Source of the DNA: Eumeta japonica
Lineage: Eukaryota; Arthropoda; Insecta; Lepidoptera; Psychidae
NCBI GenBank assembly: GCA_005406025.1
Contig: BGZK01002024.1
Coordinates: forward strand, 1 to 64,000
Length of the DNA stretch: 64,000 bases
Direction of reading: 5' to 3'
Below are positions 1-13,700 of the stretch, piece by piece. The translations under genes were made by a program, and so were the position numbers. Within the stretch, counting starts at the first letter, position 1, and every line of letters starts with the position of its first letter. A model generated the notes under the pieces. It saw nothing but the letters and a program-made list of their open reading frames with translations. It ran no database searches and was not told where the DNA came from.

Positions 1-3000
1 CCGATAACAAAGTATATGATCGATAGACTGCGGCACATCGTATTGTGCAAACTTCAAATGGCTTATCTAATATAATTAGCTTGTTTTTTTTATACTTTGT
101 TGTCGCCCGTTGGAGAATTCCATTTCATTGCTAATCTAATGCCATATTATTCATACCAGTCGTATTTTTTATGTTAGTAGTGACGAAAACTGTAACTTTA
201 CATTGTATTAAGATTTACGGAATAGTCAAATAGCGTCTAATCCATGGTATAATTTTCTTTACTCACAAAAGTGACCTAATAACGACATAGATGCTGTCGA
301 AATGTAAAAATAGATTTCATAGGTTGGATAATAGTTGAATATGATTATTTACTGTCGATGGGAATATTTTAGACCTAAATGTTTCTGCAATATTTTCTAT
401 ATTAATTATGTGTAATTCGTAGTAGCGTTAGGTATCGGGGCCTCGGCGCCTCGACGCTTTCATGTCTAGTTTTGTAACAGTTCGTGATGTGTAGATCTCA
501 AGATGATCTCGATGAGTATTGGGTTATAATCGTACGGGCCGCGTGCCTCCGGATCTTCAAAGACGTTATTTATTATCTTGTAATTAAATTGAAAGTGTTT
601 TTAGAACATAGCGATGCTATTTCCATACATTTTTTGTTATCGTAATTGTTTGTTTCTAATACCGATTAATTTTTATGTTAAAAAAATATTATGTCGAGCT
701 TGTTTGTTTTTGCCCAATATATCTCATTTTGTGCGAAGTAAAGTAAGACTTTCAAACAATAAAATATTATAGTCCATAAATTTTCGTAGGAACGTAAAGG
801 GTCGGAATTTTAACCCATCCGGCATCCGAATCGAAAATACATAAAAAAAAAATGTGATGTGATGCTTTTTTATTACAACCAATATTGTAAGCTATGAATG
901 TTTACTTTTTTTTTTGAATGAATTGAAACGTATGAAAGGTCAGGGTAAAAATTAAATTGTAACCTAACATGCTTGACAAGAATACTTACCGCGCAATAAA
1001 TTAAGCTATTTTATTTAGAACTTAGACTAGAACATAGATTTCAGAATGAATGAATAGAGTTTACGTCTAAAATGTCTTAAAGTTAGAGATTATAGACGAT
1101 ACTTCTAAAACAATCTAAGATCTATTGTTGAAGTCTTCTTAAGTATGTGTCAAACACCAAAGCATCTATCTAGAAAATTCAAATGTATAACAATAAAGTG
1201 CATTACGGGCCCTGGTATCGTCAACCCTTGTCATACGGCGTAACTGATAGAAATGGTTATTTTCGTAAAATACTAATGTAATGTTACTATGTAAAAATAA
1301 AATGAAAAGTGATCGACCGTTATTAGATTAGATGTGAGTATGTAATGTTGTTAATGTTTTAAGATAAATGAAATAACTTTTGTAAAAACTGAATTTTTTA
1401 CAATGTCTTGAAACATTATACTCTGCCAGGAGTCAGAAAATTCGTAAGGACCCCGATTATTATAACTATTTGTCGTCAAAACGTTTATTTTTATAAATAA
1501 ATGATATTCCAAAGGTGATGACCGTTTTATTCAGTTACCGTTGTAAATATTCGTTGTAAGGGAACATACCCATACTACGTGACCCGTTGACGGAGGGTGT
1601 CTAAATATATTAAAATTATGGCGCGCAGCGTTCAGAATTTTTTTAAACTCACAGATAGCAACACTAACGCAAATATGCCGGGACACCAGCTGATTTAAAA
1701 CTGATAGTTTTTGTACTCATTTAGTAGTGATGCGCTTGTATTGTATTTATAGTAAAACGTAAGTACCTGTTACAATATGCTTTTACATAAGTTTTTTCTC
1801 CTTGATTGTATTATATTTCTGTTAGCATAAAAAATTATTTAAAATCATATTTATAAATTACTACGTGAAAACTAGGGGGGTTCTTAGCATATACTACGGT
1901 TATACATCTTGGGGTAAAAAATTGTAAAATATGTATCACGTAGTATGGGAATGTTCTTTAAGGTAGTTTTTTATTCTTGATGTCTTAGACATTATCCAAA
2001 AATCCTATATAGATAGATTATAATTCCTACCGTTGTGCCATGAAAACGAATCATAAAGATGGAAACAACTCTACATTTAGAACATAAAGAAATATTTTTA
2101 AAAAGTACATTTTTCCGCCATTCAAATCTATCTAGGTGGAACTACTTGTTTAGTATCTACTTATTAATGAATTTGAAAGGGACGGAAATATAAACTAGAA
2201 AGGGTGCGCAAATGTGGAATAGGTTTATAATTTTTTAATTTAGGCTTTAAGTGAGATTGCAATTTTGTTACAAACTTACGAGCCGGGATAAATTTAGATA
2301 CAACGATATTTCTTTTAAGAAGTATATGCCGGGAAGATAAAATCGACTGGAGCACATGCTGCGGTAGAAATATGAAGATTTTAAGACATCATCATCAAAG
2401 GGTACATTCGCGTATAAAAAGCGGGAAATCAACGCCGATCTACCGACACCGATGATACACAATGGCACTGCGCACGCGCAAACTTAGCCCTGCCAGCGTC
2501 ATCGATTGGACGCTTGACACTTTTATTCGTATATATGCAGAGACTGTACCGACCACCTACGCCGATTTTCTGTGAAGGTCGGTATCGATAACGTTCATAT
2601 ACCAGCGCAGGCTGTATATACCTTCTACATAAACGTATAAAAATGCAGTACATTTTGAATTCTATATGAACATTATATTATAATGATGAATATTATCGGA
2701 ATATTCAGAATGAAAATTAAAAAATAAGAGACAAATACGGATAAAGAGAATACCAAAATCATCGAGGTCGGAAAATACTCTAGTATGACGATTTTTTAAG
2801 AAGAAATATCGACACCATTTCGTTAACTCCGCTTTAAAGTTTATTGCAACGATTTGCTGCGTTATCGATTTAGACATAAATCACTAGATTTACGAGAGTT
2901 TCATATATACTTAGCCATTGCGGGGGACAAAACAATACTGAAGTGGATTGCGATGGCTTTCATCGAGATAAAAGTACAGAGCACCTAAACTAAAATATTT

Positions 3001-4902
3001 AATATTAATAAAATATTTATAATATATAAAATATTTAACTCTTTAGTGCACCAGTTCGATGGTATCAAGCCTCACTTTGTAGTGTAGTATTATATTTGGT
3101 GATTAGTTTCTGTACACTTTAATGCCCAAAACTGATAAATTGCTTCCACATATTGAATACATAATATATATCTCATCAGATAACATACCTATTTTCCACA
3201 CTTGAAAAAAGTACCATATGTAAATGGCACTAGTTGTTCTCCGGTTATAAACGCACAATGGAACAGCAAACACTCAGAGAAACATTGCACATCAATATAT
3301 GTAAGAATTTCAAAAGTCAGAGGTGTTCATAGGAATATGAGCCAAGGTAGGCAGACAATCGACAGCTAAATCCCGTAGAAGGTTCAGCTATTTCTTACTA
3401 AGTATATAATATATTTTTTTACATTTCGTTCTCTACATCTACTATACATTTTGTTTTCTTTTAGGCCGGCCCCAATGCTCACAGTATTATTATAAATATC
3501 CAGAAATTTTGATCTCAAATTTTCTACGATTATCAATCTACTGCACATAGAAAGCTATTATTTCACAAAGTTTTTTTTTTGTTTTTGCGAAAGTATTGTC
3601 AAATCCATCTAAAAAAAAAGGTAAAGTCAAATTCTTCTCAACTATACAAGAATGCCGTGGGCTTGAGTCAATGTATCACCGTACCATATTTACGATACGC
3701 GAAATGTAAGATCAACGTGTTTCGACGACTCGCGGTATTTTGGTGAATCGGCCGTAATGAGCTAATCGTTTCGTACGACCGTGAAAAAATTTCGTTATGC
3801 TTTTAATAATACTGAAAAATCGCTCAGTTCTGCCGATCCGTTGACATAATTTAGAAAGAATCTAATTTAATATGAACAGAACACAAACAAAAAGAGTTAG
3901 TGGACAACGTTCTTTAATTTTAGTTTGGCACCGTTTTGCTCAGAAGACATAACTGCCGCGCCGTCATATATTTGAGCTATTATTTTGTATAAGCATTCAT
4001 GTTCTTCGAGGATACGCAAAAGCGCTCAACTCAGTGAAATAGTTGTGAGATCCAAACTGACATCCACCTATTTTATAAATCGGTCGACTACTTTGGAATC
4101 TACAAAATATCGCAATATAACTACGAGCTGTTCCCTTACGCTAACATTCGACTTTCACTAATAATCGCGATATCAGTATCCAGTTTTTTTTTTTTTTAAT
4201 TTTGTTTTATATCAGAGAGGCGGTACTAGAAATTAAATCATTTTGATCTCTACTCCATGAGTCAGAGTGAAATTTTTAAGAGACTTTCTAAAATACCATA
4301 TTTCGATAACAAATCTACCATTTCTTAATAATTTCCTTAATTTAACGAAGAGATTATTTCATCATGTCCTTGAACAGGTAACTCTTGTTTATCCAAAAAA
4401 CAGACTAAATCGATTAAACGCTGAAAAATGTTAAGATTTCTATTCACTTTTGAATAGAGTTTTTGAATGTCTAATTTATACTGACTGCAAACACCTGTTT
4501 CACTGCGAGTTTTACCAAAAACATATATTTTTATGCATTACTATAAGGGTTTTTCTGGCTAGTCGTGTTTTTTACCACATTTGTCAAATTATACTAATCG
4601 ACGTACCCGTAATAACTCCAAACGGTTTTTTTTTAGTAGCGAATAACAATGAAAACAAAACTATGTAAGAAAACTGATTAACTGCAATACTATTCAATTT
4701 TTATAAACAAATATTTTCGCCACGAATTTCACAATTGCAACTAAACATTTTTCCTGATTGCACGACAGAACAACACAGTCATTATTAAAACAATGAAATT
4801 CTGGTTACTGCAAAATAACAATAGCGTATAATGGTGTATAGAGGATGGTATCAACTATAACAAAAATATATCATTGAAAATATTATTATAAATAATATAG
4901 AC
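1..4902. other. No recognisable gene; possible 3'UTR of an upstream gene at the left edge
   Basis: No open reading frame here resembles a known protein, and those of 60-75 codons look like chance frames in AT-rich DNA. The first 1.5 kb contains AATAAA on the plus strand at 758-763, 1192-1197 and 1496-1501. That would fit the long 3'UTR of a plus-strand gene whose coding part lies left of the window, but nothing in the sequence proves it. A stretch around 2440-2520 is somewhat richer in CG than its surroundings; I see no gene in it. Confidence 0.3.
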
Positions 4903-4958
4903 ACAACCCTATTAAATGCTCGGTCAGATTGAACTGGCCGAGCATTTAGTACGGTTGT
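4903..4958. repeat. Imperfect hairpin, 25-bp arms and 6-nt loop
   Basis: Positions 4903-4927 are almost the reverse complement of 4934-4958. Both arms contain ACAACC, then four variable bases, then TAAATGCTCGG, and the loop is ATTGAA. Only two or three of the 25 pairs mismatch. The size is in the range of a small RNA precursor, but a decayed foldback element or a replication-generated palindrome explains it equally well. There is no gene within 1 kb. Confidence 0.7.
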
Positions 4959-6049
4959 CACTAAGGACGTAGTTCGTGAATATACACGTTCACATTCTAA
5001 GGTATTTTTCTCAGAAACGACTACTTTAAGAACTATGGTTTTTTTGGCAAAGTTGTTCTAAAAAGAAAAAGATTATTCACGTTTGCGGAAAAATTAAAGA
5101 TCAATTCCATACGGTATATGTATTAATCGTAAAGTGCTATTTAAAAACAAAAATGTTCAGATTACAAAAATATTTAATTTTTGTCAGCTATTCATTTGAG
5201 CCGGTCCAAAAAATTACGTTTATTTACTGACAGTTAGCTTGTCTAAGAAATCAATTTTTTGTATGTCTGCACACGAAAATAGATATGTAATAGTTTGAAG
5301 CGTGGGCTCTTTGTTTCGCATAGTAACGTAGGCAAACGCCCTCTATGGGTACGTGTAGAGTGCGTTATTAATTAACGCATTACTATTACATAATAAGATT
5401 GAATTTTTTGTATAACGACTTGTATAATTTTTGATTTTATAAAGGGTGTCAGGGTCTGCGGTCTGTATAAAATAAACTTGCCTGTAAAAAGTAAACTATA
5501 TGGTCATTACAATTTGATCTGAAATGATTTAAATATTATAAAAATACCTTGACTAAATTACTAGAAGATAATGCAGTCTGTTAATATAAGACATTGATGA
5601 AATGCAGAAAATTACTGTCATATTTCATAAAAACTCGTATTTTGTTAACTGAATGTTTTTATCGGAATTCTTTAATTTGTTAGTGCGATTTGGACGTAAT
5701 AGGTAAACATAGTGTCGTGGATTTTTCTTTAGACCTATTTGAGAGGACAATTCCTGTATTGTAATGTATATAAACATTAATCATTTTCACATATACGATA
5801 TAATCAGCGCACACCGCGCAATGAGCTTAACTATCTACCTAGACAATTACTTAATCGATTACCAACTACTGGTAAGATTTTTAATGACATACGAAAAAAT
5901 GCTAATCTCAGAAAAGAATATACGTTTCTTTCATTTCTTAATGAAATAATTAATTGCATATTTTATATTTACTAACAATTTGATTACAATCACATAGCTT
6001 TAAAATGAATCGAAATTAATAGGTGCTTAAAACAAAAATTTAGGTTTAG
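4959..6049. other. Intergenic, nothing recognised
   Basis: AT-rich sequence with no convincing coding region. A 61-codon frame at 5764-5949 has no recognisable motif and lies directly before the LINE remnant; I treat it as chance. Confidence 0.5.
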
Positions 6050-7661
6050 ATGAAGAAGCGTGTTTCCTGATTTGATGAAAGAAAGTAAAGTAATTCCATT
6101 ATTTAAAGGTGGTAGTGCATCAAGTTCCAATAACTTTAGATCCATATCTATACTACCGTCACTTAGCAAAATATTCGAAAAATTAATCCTAAATAAGTTG
6201 TTAGTACATTTTTATACCAATAAATTAATGTCTAATGAACAATTCGGTTTTACTTGGGCTCGCTCAACAATCGATGCTGGCGTTGAGCTTGTGCAACATA
6301 TTTTTGGAGCCTAGGATTCGCGAGATGCAATTAGCATATTTTGCGATCTCTCCAAAAGCTTTTGATTGTGTTTATCATGAAACTCTGATCGGGAAACTAC
6401 GTCACTATGGAGTAACAGGCCGGGCACTCGACCTTCTAAAGTCGTATTTGAGGAACAGGGTTCAAAGGGTTGATGTCAATGGTACGAAATCGTCTGGATC
6501 TATAGTCCACATGGGTGTACTACAGGGATCAATTCTTGGTCCCTTTCTCTTTTTAGTCTACATAAATGACTTACCTAGCCTTGTTAAGAATGTTCATGAG
6601 ATACATAGTACTGTTTGCAAATGATACTTCTTTGTTATTCAAAGTTAAAAGACAACAGCCCACTTATGACGATGTGAACAATGCTATCTCTAAGGTAGAG
6701 AAATGGTTTACTGCAAATAACCTACTTCTTAATGAAATGAAAACAAAATGTATAAAATTCTCACTTCCAAATGTAAGACATGGATCCGGAACTATTTCAG
6801 TTCGCAACAAAGAATTAGAGTTTGTTAATTCTAGTGTTCCTAGTAATTACTTTAGATGACAGGCTTCAATGGGGTCCTCATATAAGTGAATTGGCGAAAA
6901 GGCTTAGCTCTGCCGCCTATGCTGTCAAAAAAATGAGAAATTTATCGGACGTCGAAACTACTAGATTGGTTTATTTTGGCTGTTTCCATAGTCTGATGTC
7001 GTGGCATCTTGCTCTGGAAACGCCGCGGATATCATAAATTTTCGTGCTGCAGAGCGGGCCGTTCGCGCAATTTACAAGCTCGGACCTCGTGCATCTCTTA
7101 GAAATAAGTTTAAGGAAATTGGAATTTTAACCCTGGCATCTCAATTCATTTATGAAAATTTATTATATGTAAAAAAAAAATTAGAAATGTTTAAAAGAAA
7201 TAGTAATCGACATAAACTCAATACCAGAAATAAAAATAAACTGATTTCACATGTTAGTCGACTAAGTAAAGTCACAAATTCATTTAGAGGGCTCTGTGTG
7301 CGCCTATTCAATAAGGTTCCTGTAGATATACAAGATTTACCCCTATATAAATTTAAGAGTGTTATTAAACAATCACTCAGTAAAAAAGGGTACTATGCAA
7401 TTTCTGAATATTTAGAAGACAAATATCCATGGGCATAAGCGGCTCGACTTCTTACCGGGCTGTTTCATTCTTAATGGTTTCGTATTTGTTTTGGCTATGT
7501 ATTTGCAAGTTAGAAAAGAGCTACCCTAAGTTTCTTGCTCGTTCTTCTTGAGGGAAAACTGCCTTCCGAACGAGCGGTAAAGTGTAAATTCGCAAAAAAT
7601 TATGACGTATTTCAAGTGTTATTTTGTAACCTATGAAATAAAGATATTTTGAATTTGAATT
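6050..7661 (+). mobile_element. 5'-truncated, frameshifted non-LTR retrotransposon (Jockey/CR1-type reverse transcriptase)
   Basis: The translated pieces follow the order of a LINE reverse transcriptase. First comes a segment containing VIPLFKGG (frame of 6060), then an FCDLSKAFD motif-A block (about 6330-6366), then GVLQGSILGPFLF (about 6511-6552). The catalytic box follows at about 6615 as FANDT where YADDT is expected, then LDDRLQWGPHI and a C-terminal tail ending at 7438. The reading frame breaks at least four times and there is a TAG at 6312, so the copy is dead. The endonuclease domain is absent, which is usual 5' truncation. The 3' end has AATAAA near 7638 and a TTTGAA-type repeat tail instead of poly(A). 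That tail style points to the CR1/Jockey group, but the clade is not certain. Confidence 0.9.
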
Positions 7662-10600
7662 TGGTAAAAATATGAATTAGCTAAATTTATATATATTATT
7701 TCTAAAAGGTGTAATACTACCTCATAATATTTCCATAATACTTCATCAAAATTATTGTAAACAACATATCAAACAATATGTAATCATTCAATATTATGTC
7801 TACTGAAACAAAATTCATTTGTAATATTTACTTTGTATATACTGATAACAGGAAATAATTCAATTTTAGCAGTGAATCTGAAAATGGCACAAAGTAAGGT
7901 TTCTTTGATCCTATTAGACCAAATTAGTAGCATAGTCAAAAAAGAGTTAAATTTTAAGCACCCGAGACTGAAGAACTTGGATTAAAAAATTAAAAACGGT
8001 CAGAGATGCATATGAAAAGACCGTACCATGTGGAAATCTGCAATCCGACTACGCTTATAGGAAATAGGCATAGTTTATAATAGTTTTTTTTTAATATTTT
8101 TGTACATTCTACATGTACATCAAGTCTGGTCGCCAAATATTGCAACAAAGTTGCTATACCAATTTAGTTAAGTGTATATTTACAAACCTTTAAACCTTTA
8201 GTCGAGATTCCGCCGTTTGAACGTCGGAGCACCTCAAACCGATGATAAACTATAAACAATACACTTAAATACCTGAAAAATAAATTAGACAAATGAACCC
8301 CCAATGTTCAATTAAACTGAGACGATGGAAACAAGACGTCAAAAATAATCAGACTGAATATAATAAACATTTGCAGTCGGAAGTATATACCTGCATAAAT
8401 ATGTCGCAAGAGTTGCAGCAAATAAATGAAACAGAAATCTGATGTCTTGGACTGCAAATATTTATCATATTTGATTCAATGACTTTTTTACATCTACTTT
8501 TTCCAACCTTTTACACAGATGGTTTTTTTTGTTTTATCACGTTTTCCATTGACAGCTATCAGCATAGGGCTACTTTCCCGTCTTTAGCGATGTCAACGTC
8601 ATATCTTGTTGTAATAATTGTGATAACTTTCAGGCTAACACTAGCTAAACCATAAGAGATATATAATAATGATACTACATAAATGTAGATTTCAAAAAAC
8701 TCTCATGATATTTTCACAGTTCACGGTGGCCATTTTTATGATTCAAAAATTTATTAAAACATATTTATTACTTTTCAAATACCAATAGAGTAATATCAAA
8801 ATAAATATGTTATTTACTATTTCCTAATAATTTTACTATTTACTATAGGCATTTCCTGTAGAACACCTTTCTTCTTTACACAATGTCATTTCAATGAGAT
8901 GGTACTTTTAGATAATATAATAGATACATTACGCTCAAGTAGTATTAATTTTGAAAAATAATATTTCACTTTATATAGTATAATTTTTCCGTTTGCACCA
9001 CCATTTTGTATTTATGGCCACCAGTTTTGTGTTACAAAAACCTATCCATAACCAACGAATGGATGAGGCGAATCGATACACACCTTATTGATCAAAAACC
9101 ATTTAGACGTTCCGATGCTACGAGGGTATAATTAATTCCACATACATATTATATAATACATGTGAAAAACATAACCCTGCCTTTGCTGTCACACAGCCAG
9201 GTATAAATATTTTTCGTCATATAAGCAACGTAAATACTAGTCGTCGTTGGATTCGCTTAAACCTACATAATAAAACACAGACTTGTGTAGTATTGCCACT
9301 ATATTGTTTTGCATAATGTACTCACGCATTACAGGAAAACAATATTGTACAATTTACACGGGTACTTAAAAGTACTTCTCATCCGCCATTAGAATAACTC
9401 ATTAATTACAACAAACTATAATCACTTATGGCAGTAATTGCCCTAAAAGTTGTAGTCACGCAGACATAAATTTCTTACATACGAGGTCATTTACAAAACA
9501 GGTTGTTTAATAGGTACAATGTGCAGTCATTGTGTCCTATAATTTTCCCTATTTTTAAATCTTAATATATTTTAAATTTTACTTTTGCATGTGACATTTT
9601 CATTACATTTTACAAAATAAGTGTAACTAAACACATCAAGAAATAAAAGATTTGAATCACATTGATTGCTTGCATTCTATTCCGTTTTCACTAAACCTCT
9701 GTGCATAGTTGCAGTGAAATAGTATGCAAACAAACCTGCGTTATAAAACTTTTGTTTATTGGCTGAGATTATAGAAAACAATTCAATATCTTCACATTTG
9801 CATTAAAGTACAACTTATATGTCTTAATAAATGAACCAAAAGTAGAGATATAATCATAATTTCCTTTTTTACATAGAAGAAATCTTCTTGTCTATCAAAC
9901 ATTTTGACAAAATTGAATTTAAATTCAGACTTGTTGAGGTAGGTGAAATTTCATTGACCTTGTGTCAAATCTGAAAACAGTTTTAATCCAAGACAATTAT
10001 CTAACTTAACTTATTTCTTTAATATTAAATTTTTTCATCCAATCATTGTCAATTTTATGCCATTTTTGTAATGAAAACACAAAGCAAACACTATAAAATA
10101 ATGAAAATCTAGCGCACTCAACTAATTAAGCAAAAAATATTAATAAAAAAGATACCATATAAAACTAAGTACTGCTAATAGCACATACTCGCTGTACAAA
10201 CATTGTAACTCCATGATACATATAAAAAAATCACAACTATACATGCCAACAAATTTTATATTGCATTATTTTAATATATTTAATTGCATAAACTTGATCA
10301 AATTATTTACATCAATTTTTTTTTATGAAATGCAATGTTGTTATGATAAACTTATAAAAAAAATTAAGTTTTCATAAATGATACAACTCTAAAAGCTTTT
10401 GCTATGTTTAAAATTTATTTCTATGTTGTACCTTTACAACAGAACATGGACATTTAATCCATCAAAATGTTGGAGCAGAACAACTCATAAATTTTTTCAC
10501 ACATCACTAGTAATTTTAACAACAAAACAAAATATCTAGTGTTACTAAATACAATTATTACGATACTGAAACAGTTAAAAACATCCACTGAGTCTTTAAC

Positions 10601-10710
10601 GTTTTTGACATTTTTATACATCACTTAGGTCCTGAAATAACGTCACAAAAAAATCGCTCCATTGGCTAATTGCGGGTGCTAAAATAGGAGCACCGTAGCA
10701 TAACCGCATT
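7662..10710. other. Downstream region of Dsp1, includes its 3'UTR
   Basis: No coding region seen. The part next to 10710 must contain the Dsp1 3'UTR, read on the minus strand. TTTATT on the plus strand (AATAAA on the minus) occurs, for example, at 9755-9760 and near 10412, but I cannot tell which poly(A) signal is used. The rest is AT-rich intergenic DNA. Confidence 0.5.
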
Positions 10711-13700
10711 TCACTCATACTCATCGTCGCCGTGTAGGTCGCTGCTCCCCAGATCGTCATCAATTTCGGCCTGCGCCTGCGCTGCCGCCAATGGACCTTT
10801 TTTGTATGCAGTCATTTCCTAAACAATAAAAGGAACAGGTATTTATCATAACCATCATAAAAGAATATCATCAATCATGTCATCATCAATCATAAAAGAA
10901 TATTATGTTTTTAATTGCATTCATAATTATTTCAAATACATGTAATATAATATCCTATAACTAGTGTGATTACCAAATAAATCTATTTTAGAATCATTAA
11001 AAATATTTTAATATCGAAACATTAAATACTGCCACTAGAAATAATAGCCTGGCAACTTAAATTTCAACTCTGCCTATAACTTTACACTTCATATTTTATA
11101 ATTTTTCAGTAAAAAATAATAACTATCTTCTTATATTTGAAATAGCAACATCTAACTTTGCAAGTTACTAAATATTCAAAAGAGTTTGCATAACAAAATA
11201 TAGTTTATCTACCTAAAAAAACCACTAGAAGAAGTATCATGAGCTTTTCACAGGTAGCTTAGGCAACATATACACTTTGTTACACTGAAATTGGCTCATT
11301 GAAAATCAGTTGATTTTTATGAAATAAATTCTACATGAACGATGTCGTGGGCATACTTAGGAAAGTAATAAGACTGCACACAGAAATAATGGTCGCACTT
11401 CCAACATACAAGCACTCATAACCCTCATTGTTGTGGCTCGCCTGCGGCACTCACCCGATCATATCGCACTTTGTCCTGCTCGGAGAGCGCCTCGTACTTA
11501 GCCTTGGTCTCTGGATCGGCAGCGGCCCAGCGTCGGCCCAGCTCCTTGGCTATGTCGCCCATAGTCAGCTCGGGGTTGTCGGCTTTCACTTTGCCGCGCT
11601 CGTCGTTGCAGAACCAGAAAAATGCCGACCTGTTATGTAAATCAATAGTTATGTGTAAATTGTGTTTTGAAATTGTAATAGAAATGTGTTTATCATAACA
11701 AGCCCGTTCATTTGATATGTTGTGTGAGTATTTGAGACGTTATTTTAATATCTCAGTTTATCCCTTAACACCAAAATTCTTTTATTCTTGCTATACAGCC
11801 CTGATTACGGCATGTAATCTTTTATATATACTAAACGGTTCAATTTCTTATTAGATGTACTGTAAAAAACACATATGGAACTCTAAATTATTATTTAGAG
11901 TTCCAATAATTCTGTTCAAATTTTGTGTTATATTGTATACAAATTTTAGAAATTTGTGAAGTTTCATAGTTTATCTTGTTACATCTTCATGAAAATATCA
12001 ATCATAAATTTTTTAAACATGGGATATTTTTGACTGTTTTACTCGTTTGCATATCTTGTATTTTAATTGACAATGTGCAAACATTTTACTTTGAATCGAA
12101 ATGATTCCTTTTTCTCTTACAAGTAATTTTGGTCTAATAAAAACTGATGAATTCCTGTGCCCCATTTACAGAGTGATAAAAGGCTATGGTACAAGTTACT
12201 TTGAGTCACATATACAAAATATTAATATTTCTAAAGATAATATTAACCATTCTTGGATACAATAATAAAAAAATTTACTAAAATTAATATGAAATGTGAG
12301 GCAAATGAAACAGTTTATGCAAACTTTCACATTATACATGCCAATATAAATAACTACATATAATCCACTAACATATCCTTTACTTACAGTGATCGCTTAG
12401 GTGCATTGGGATCCTTCATGGGCCTCCTCTTGCGACCTCTACCGAGTTTTTCACCTTTTGGTGGTACATAACTCTGCATTTCTAGATCATAGCGTCGTTT
12501 ATCCTGCTCCGCCATTTCATGGAAACGCTGTTTCTCCTTTTCGGACATAGTCTATTAAAAAATTAAAATAATTTTATTGAAAATCAATCATAATCTTTAA
12601 AAACTAAAAATTTCATGCAATACATATTGTAACCTAAAGAAATAATGTAATTAAAAAGGAAAACCCAAACACCTGTTAAATAGATATGCAGTCATTAGGA
12701 CAGGGCCTATTGAGAATGATAAACAAATAAAAACAATATTGCAGAAGTTTGTTTTATAAAATAATTCTTCTACTTGGATATTTTTGGATAAATATTATGC
12801 TGTTATACCTTTTATTATTTTTAAAATATTAGTGCTTCATTACAATATCCCTTAATATGATGTAAATTTATCCATATAATTGTTACAATCTTAAATAAAT
12901 TAATTAAATTAATAAATAGAATCTCGGGAATTGTGATTTTGCATCAATATTGAATATAGTAAATTCATTTTAGAGATGAAGAAATCACTAAATGACTATT
13001 AAATGAAACTATAATACTTAAAGGAATAGAATGCAGCAGCTAAATTATTGATAAAATAATAATGATAAATGGTTTTCATAGTAAAGTTATTATAAAAGCA
13101 TTTTAAAATTCAGAGATAAATTAGATAAAAAAAAATGGTTATAAAATTGTACATTTATTAACAAAGAAATCTTCCTCAAATATCAATATCTAATTAATCT
13201 CTATTATCATAAATATATTTGAATTGAAAAATTTAAATTAAGTAAACTGGTCCACACAGCAAAATGACTACAGTACAATGAATGAAACTCTGCTGCTGTG
13301 AAGTTAGTCTTCACAACGGCAGTTAGTTAGAAGTAGTAAAATGGGAATGCAATGGAGAATATGGTAGGGTCATAGAGCGTTGAACCTGCACATTACATCC
13401 TTCACAGGCATTTCAGAGAGGCAGTTCGTGTGTTGTGTTTATTGTACTTGAATGTTCATCATGCATGATGTCAATGTCACATGACACATATTGAAATTAT
13501 TTTATTTCCTATTTATATAACTCATCCATTAGATTTCCAATTTTCTTTATATTGCACACATTTTATTTTTGACAGTGGCAAATTGTCTAGATTAGATTAG
13601 ATTTTTTTTTGGTGCCCCTTTGGTCCAGTACTAACTGTAATTATATTGTCGAAAATAACAACTTATGGCAACATCTAAAAAACAGCATTCAGATAGACAT

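Noticed and set aside
5358..5386. TGCGTTATTAATTAACGCA palindrome
   Set aside because: The arms are short and built around TTAATTAA, which is expected often in AT-rich DNA.
11428..11698. Two plus-strand frames of 70-75 codons
   Set aside because: They are opposite-strand shadows of Dsp1 HMG box B.
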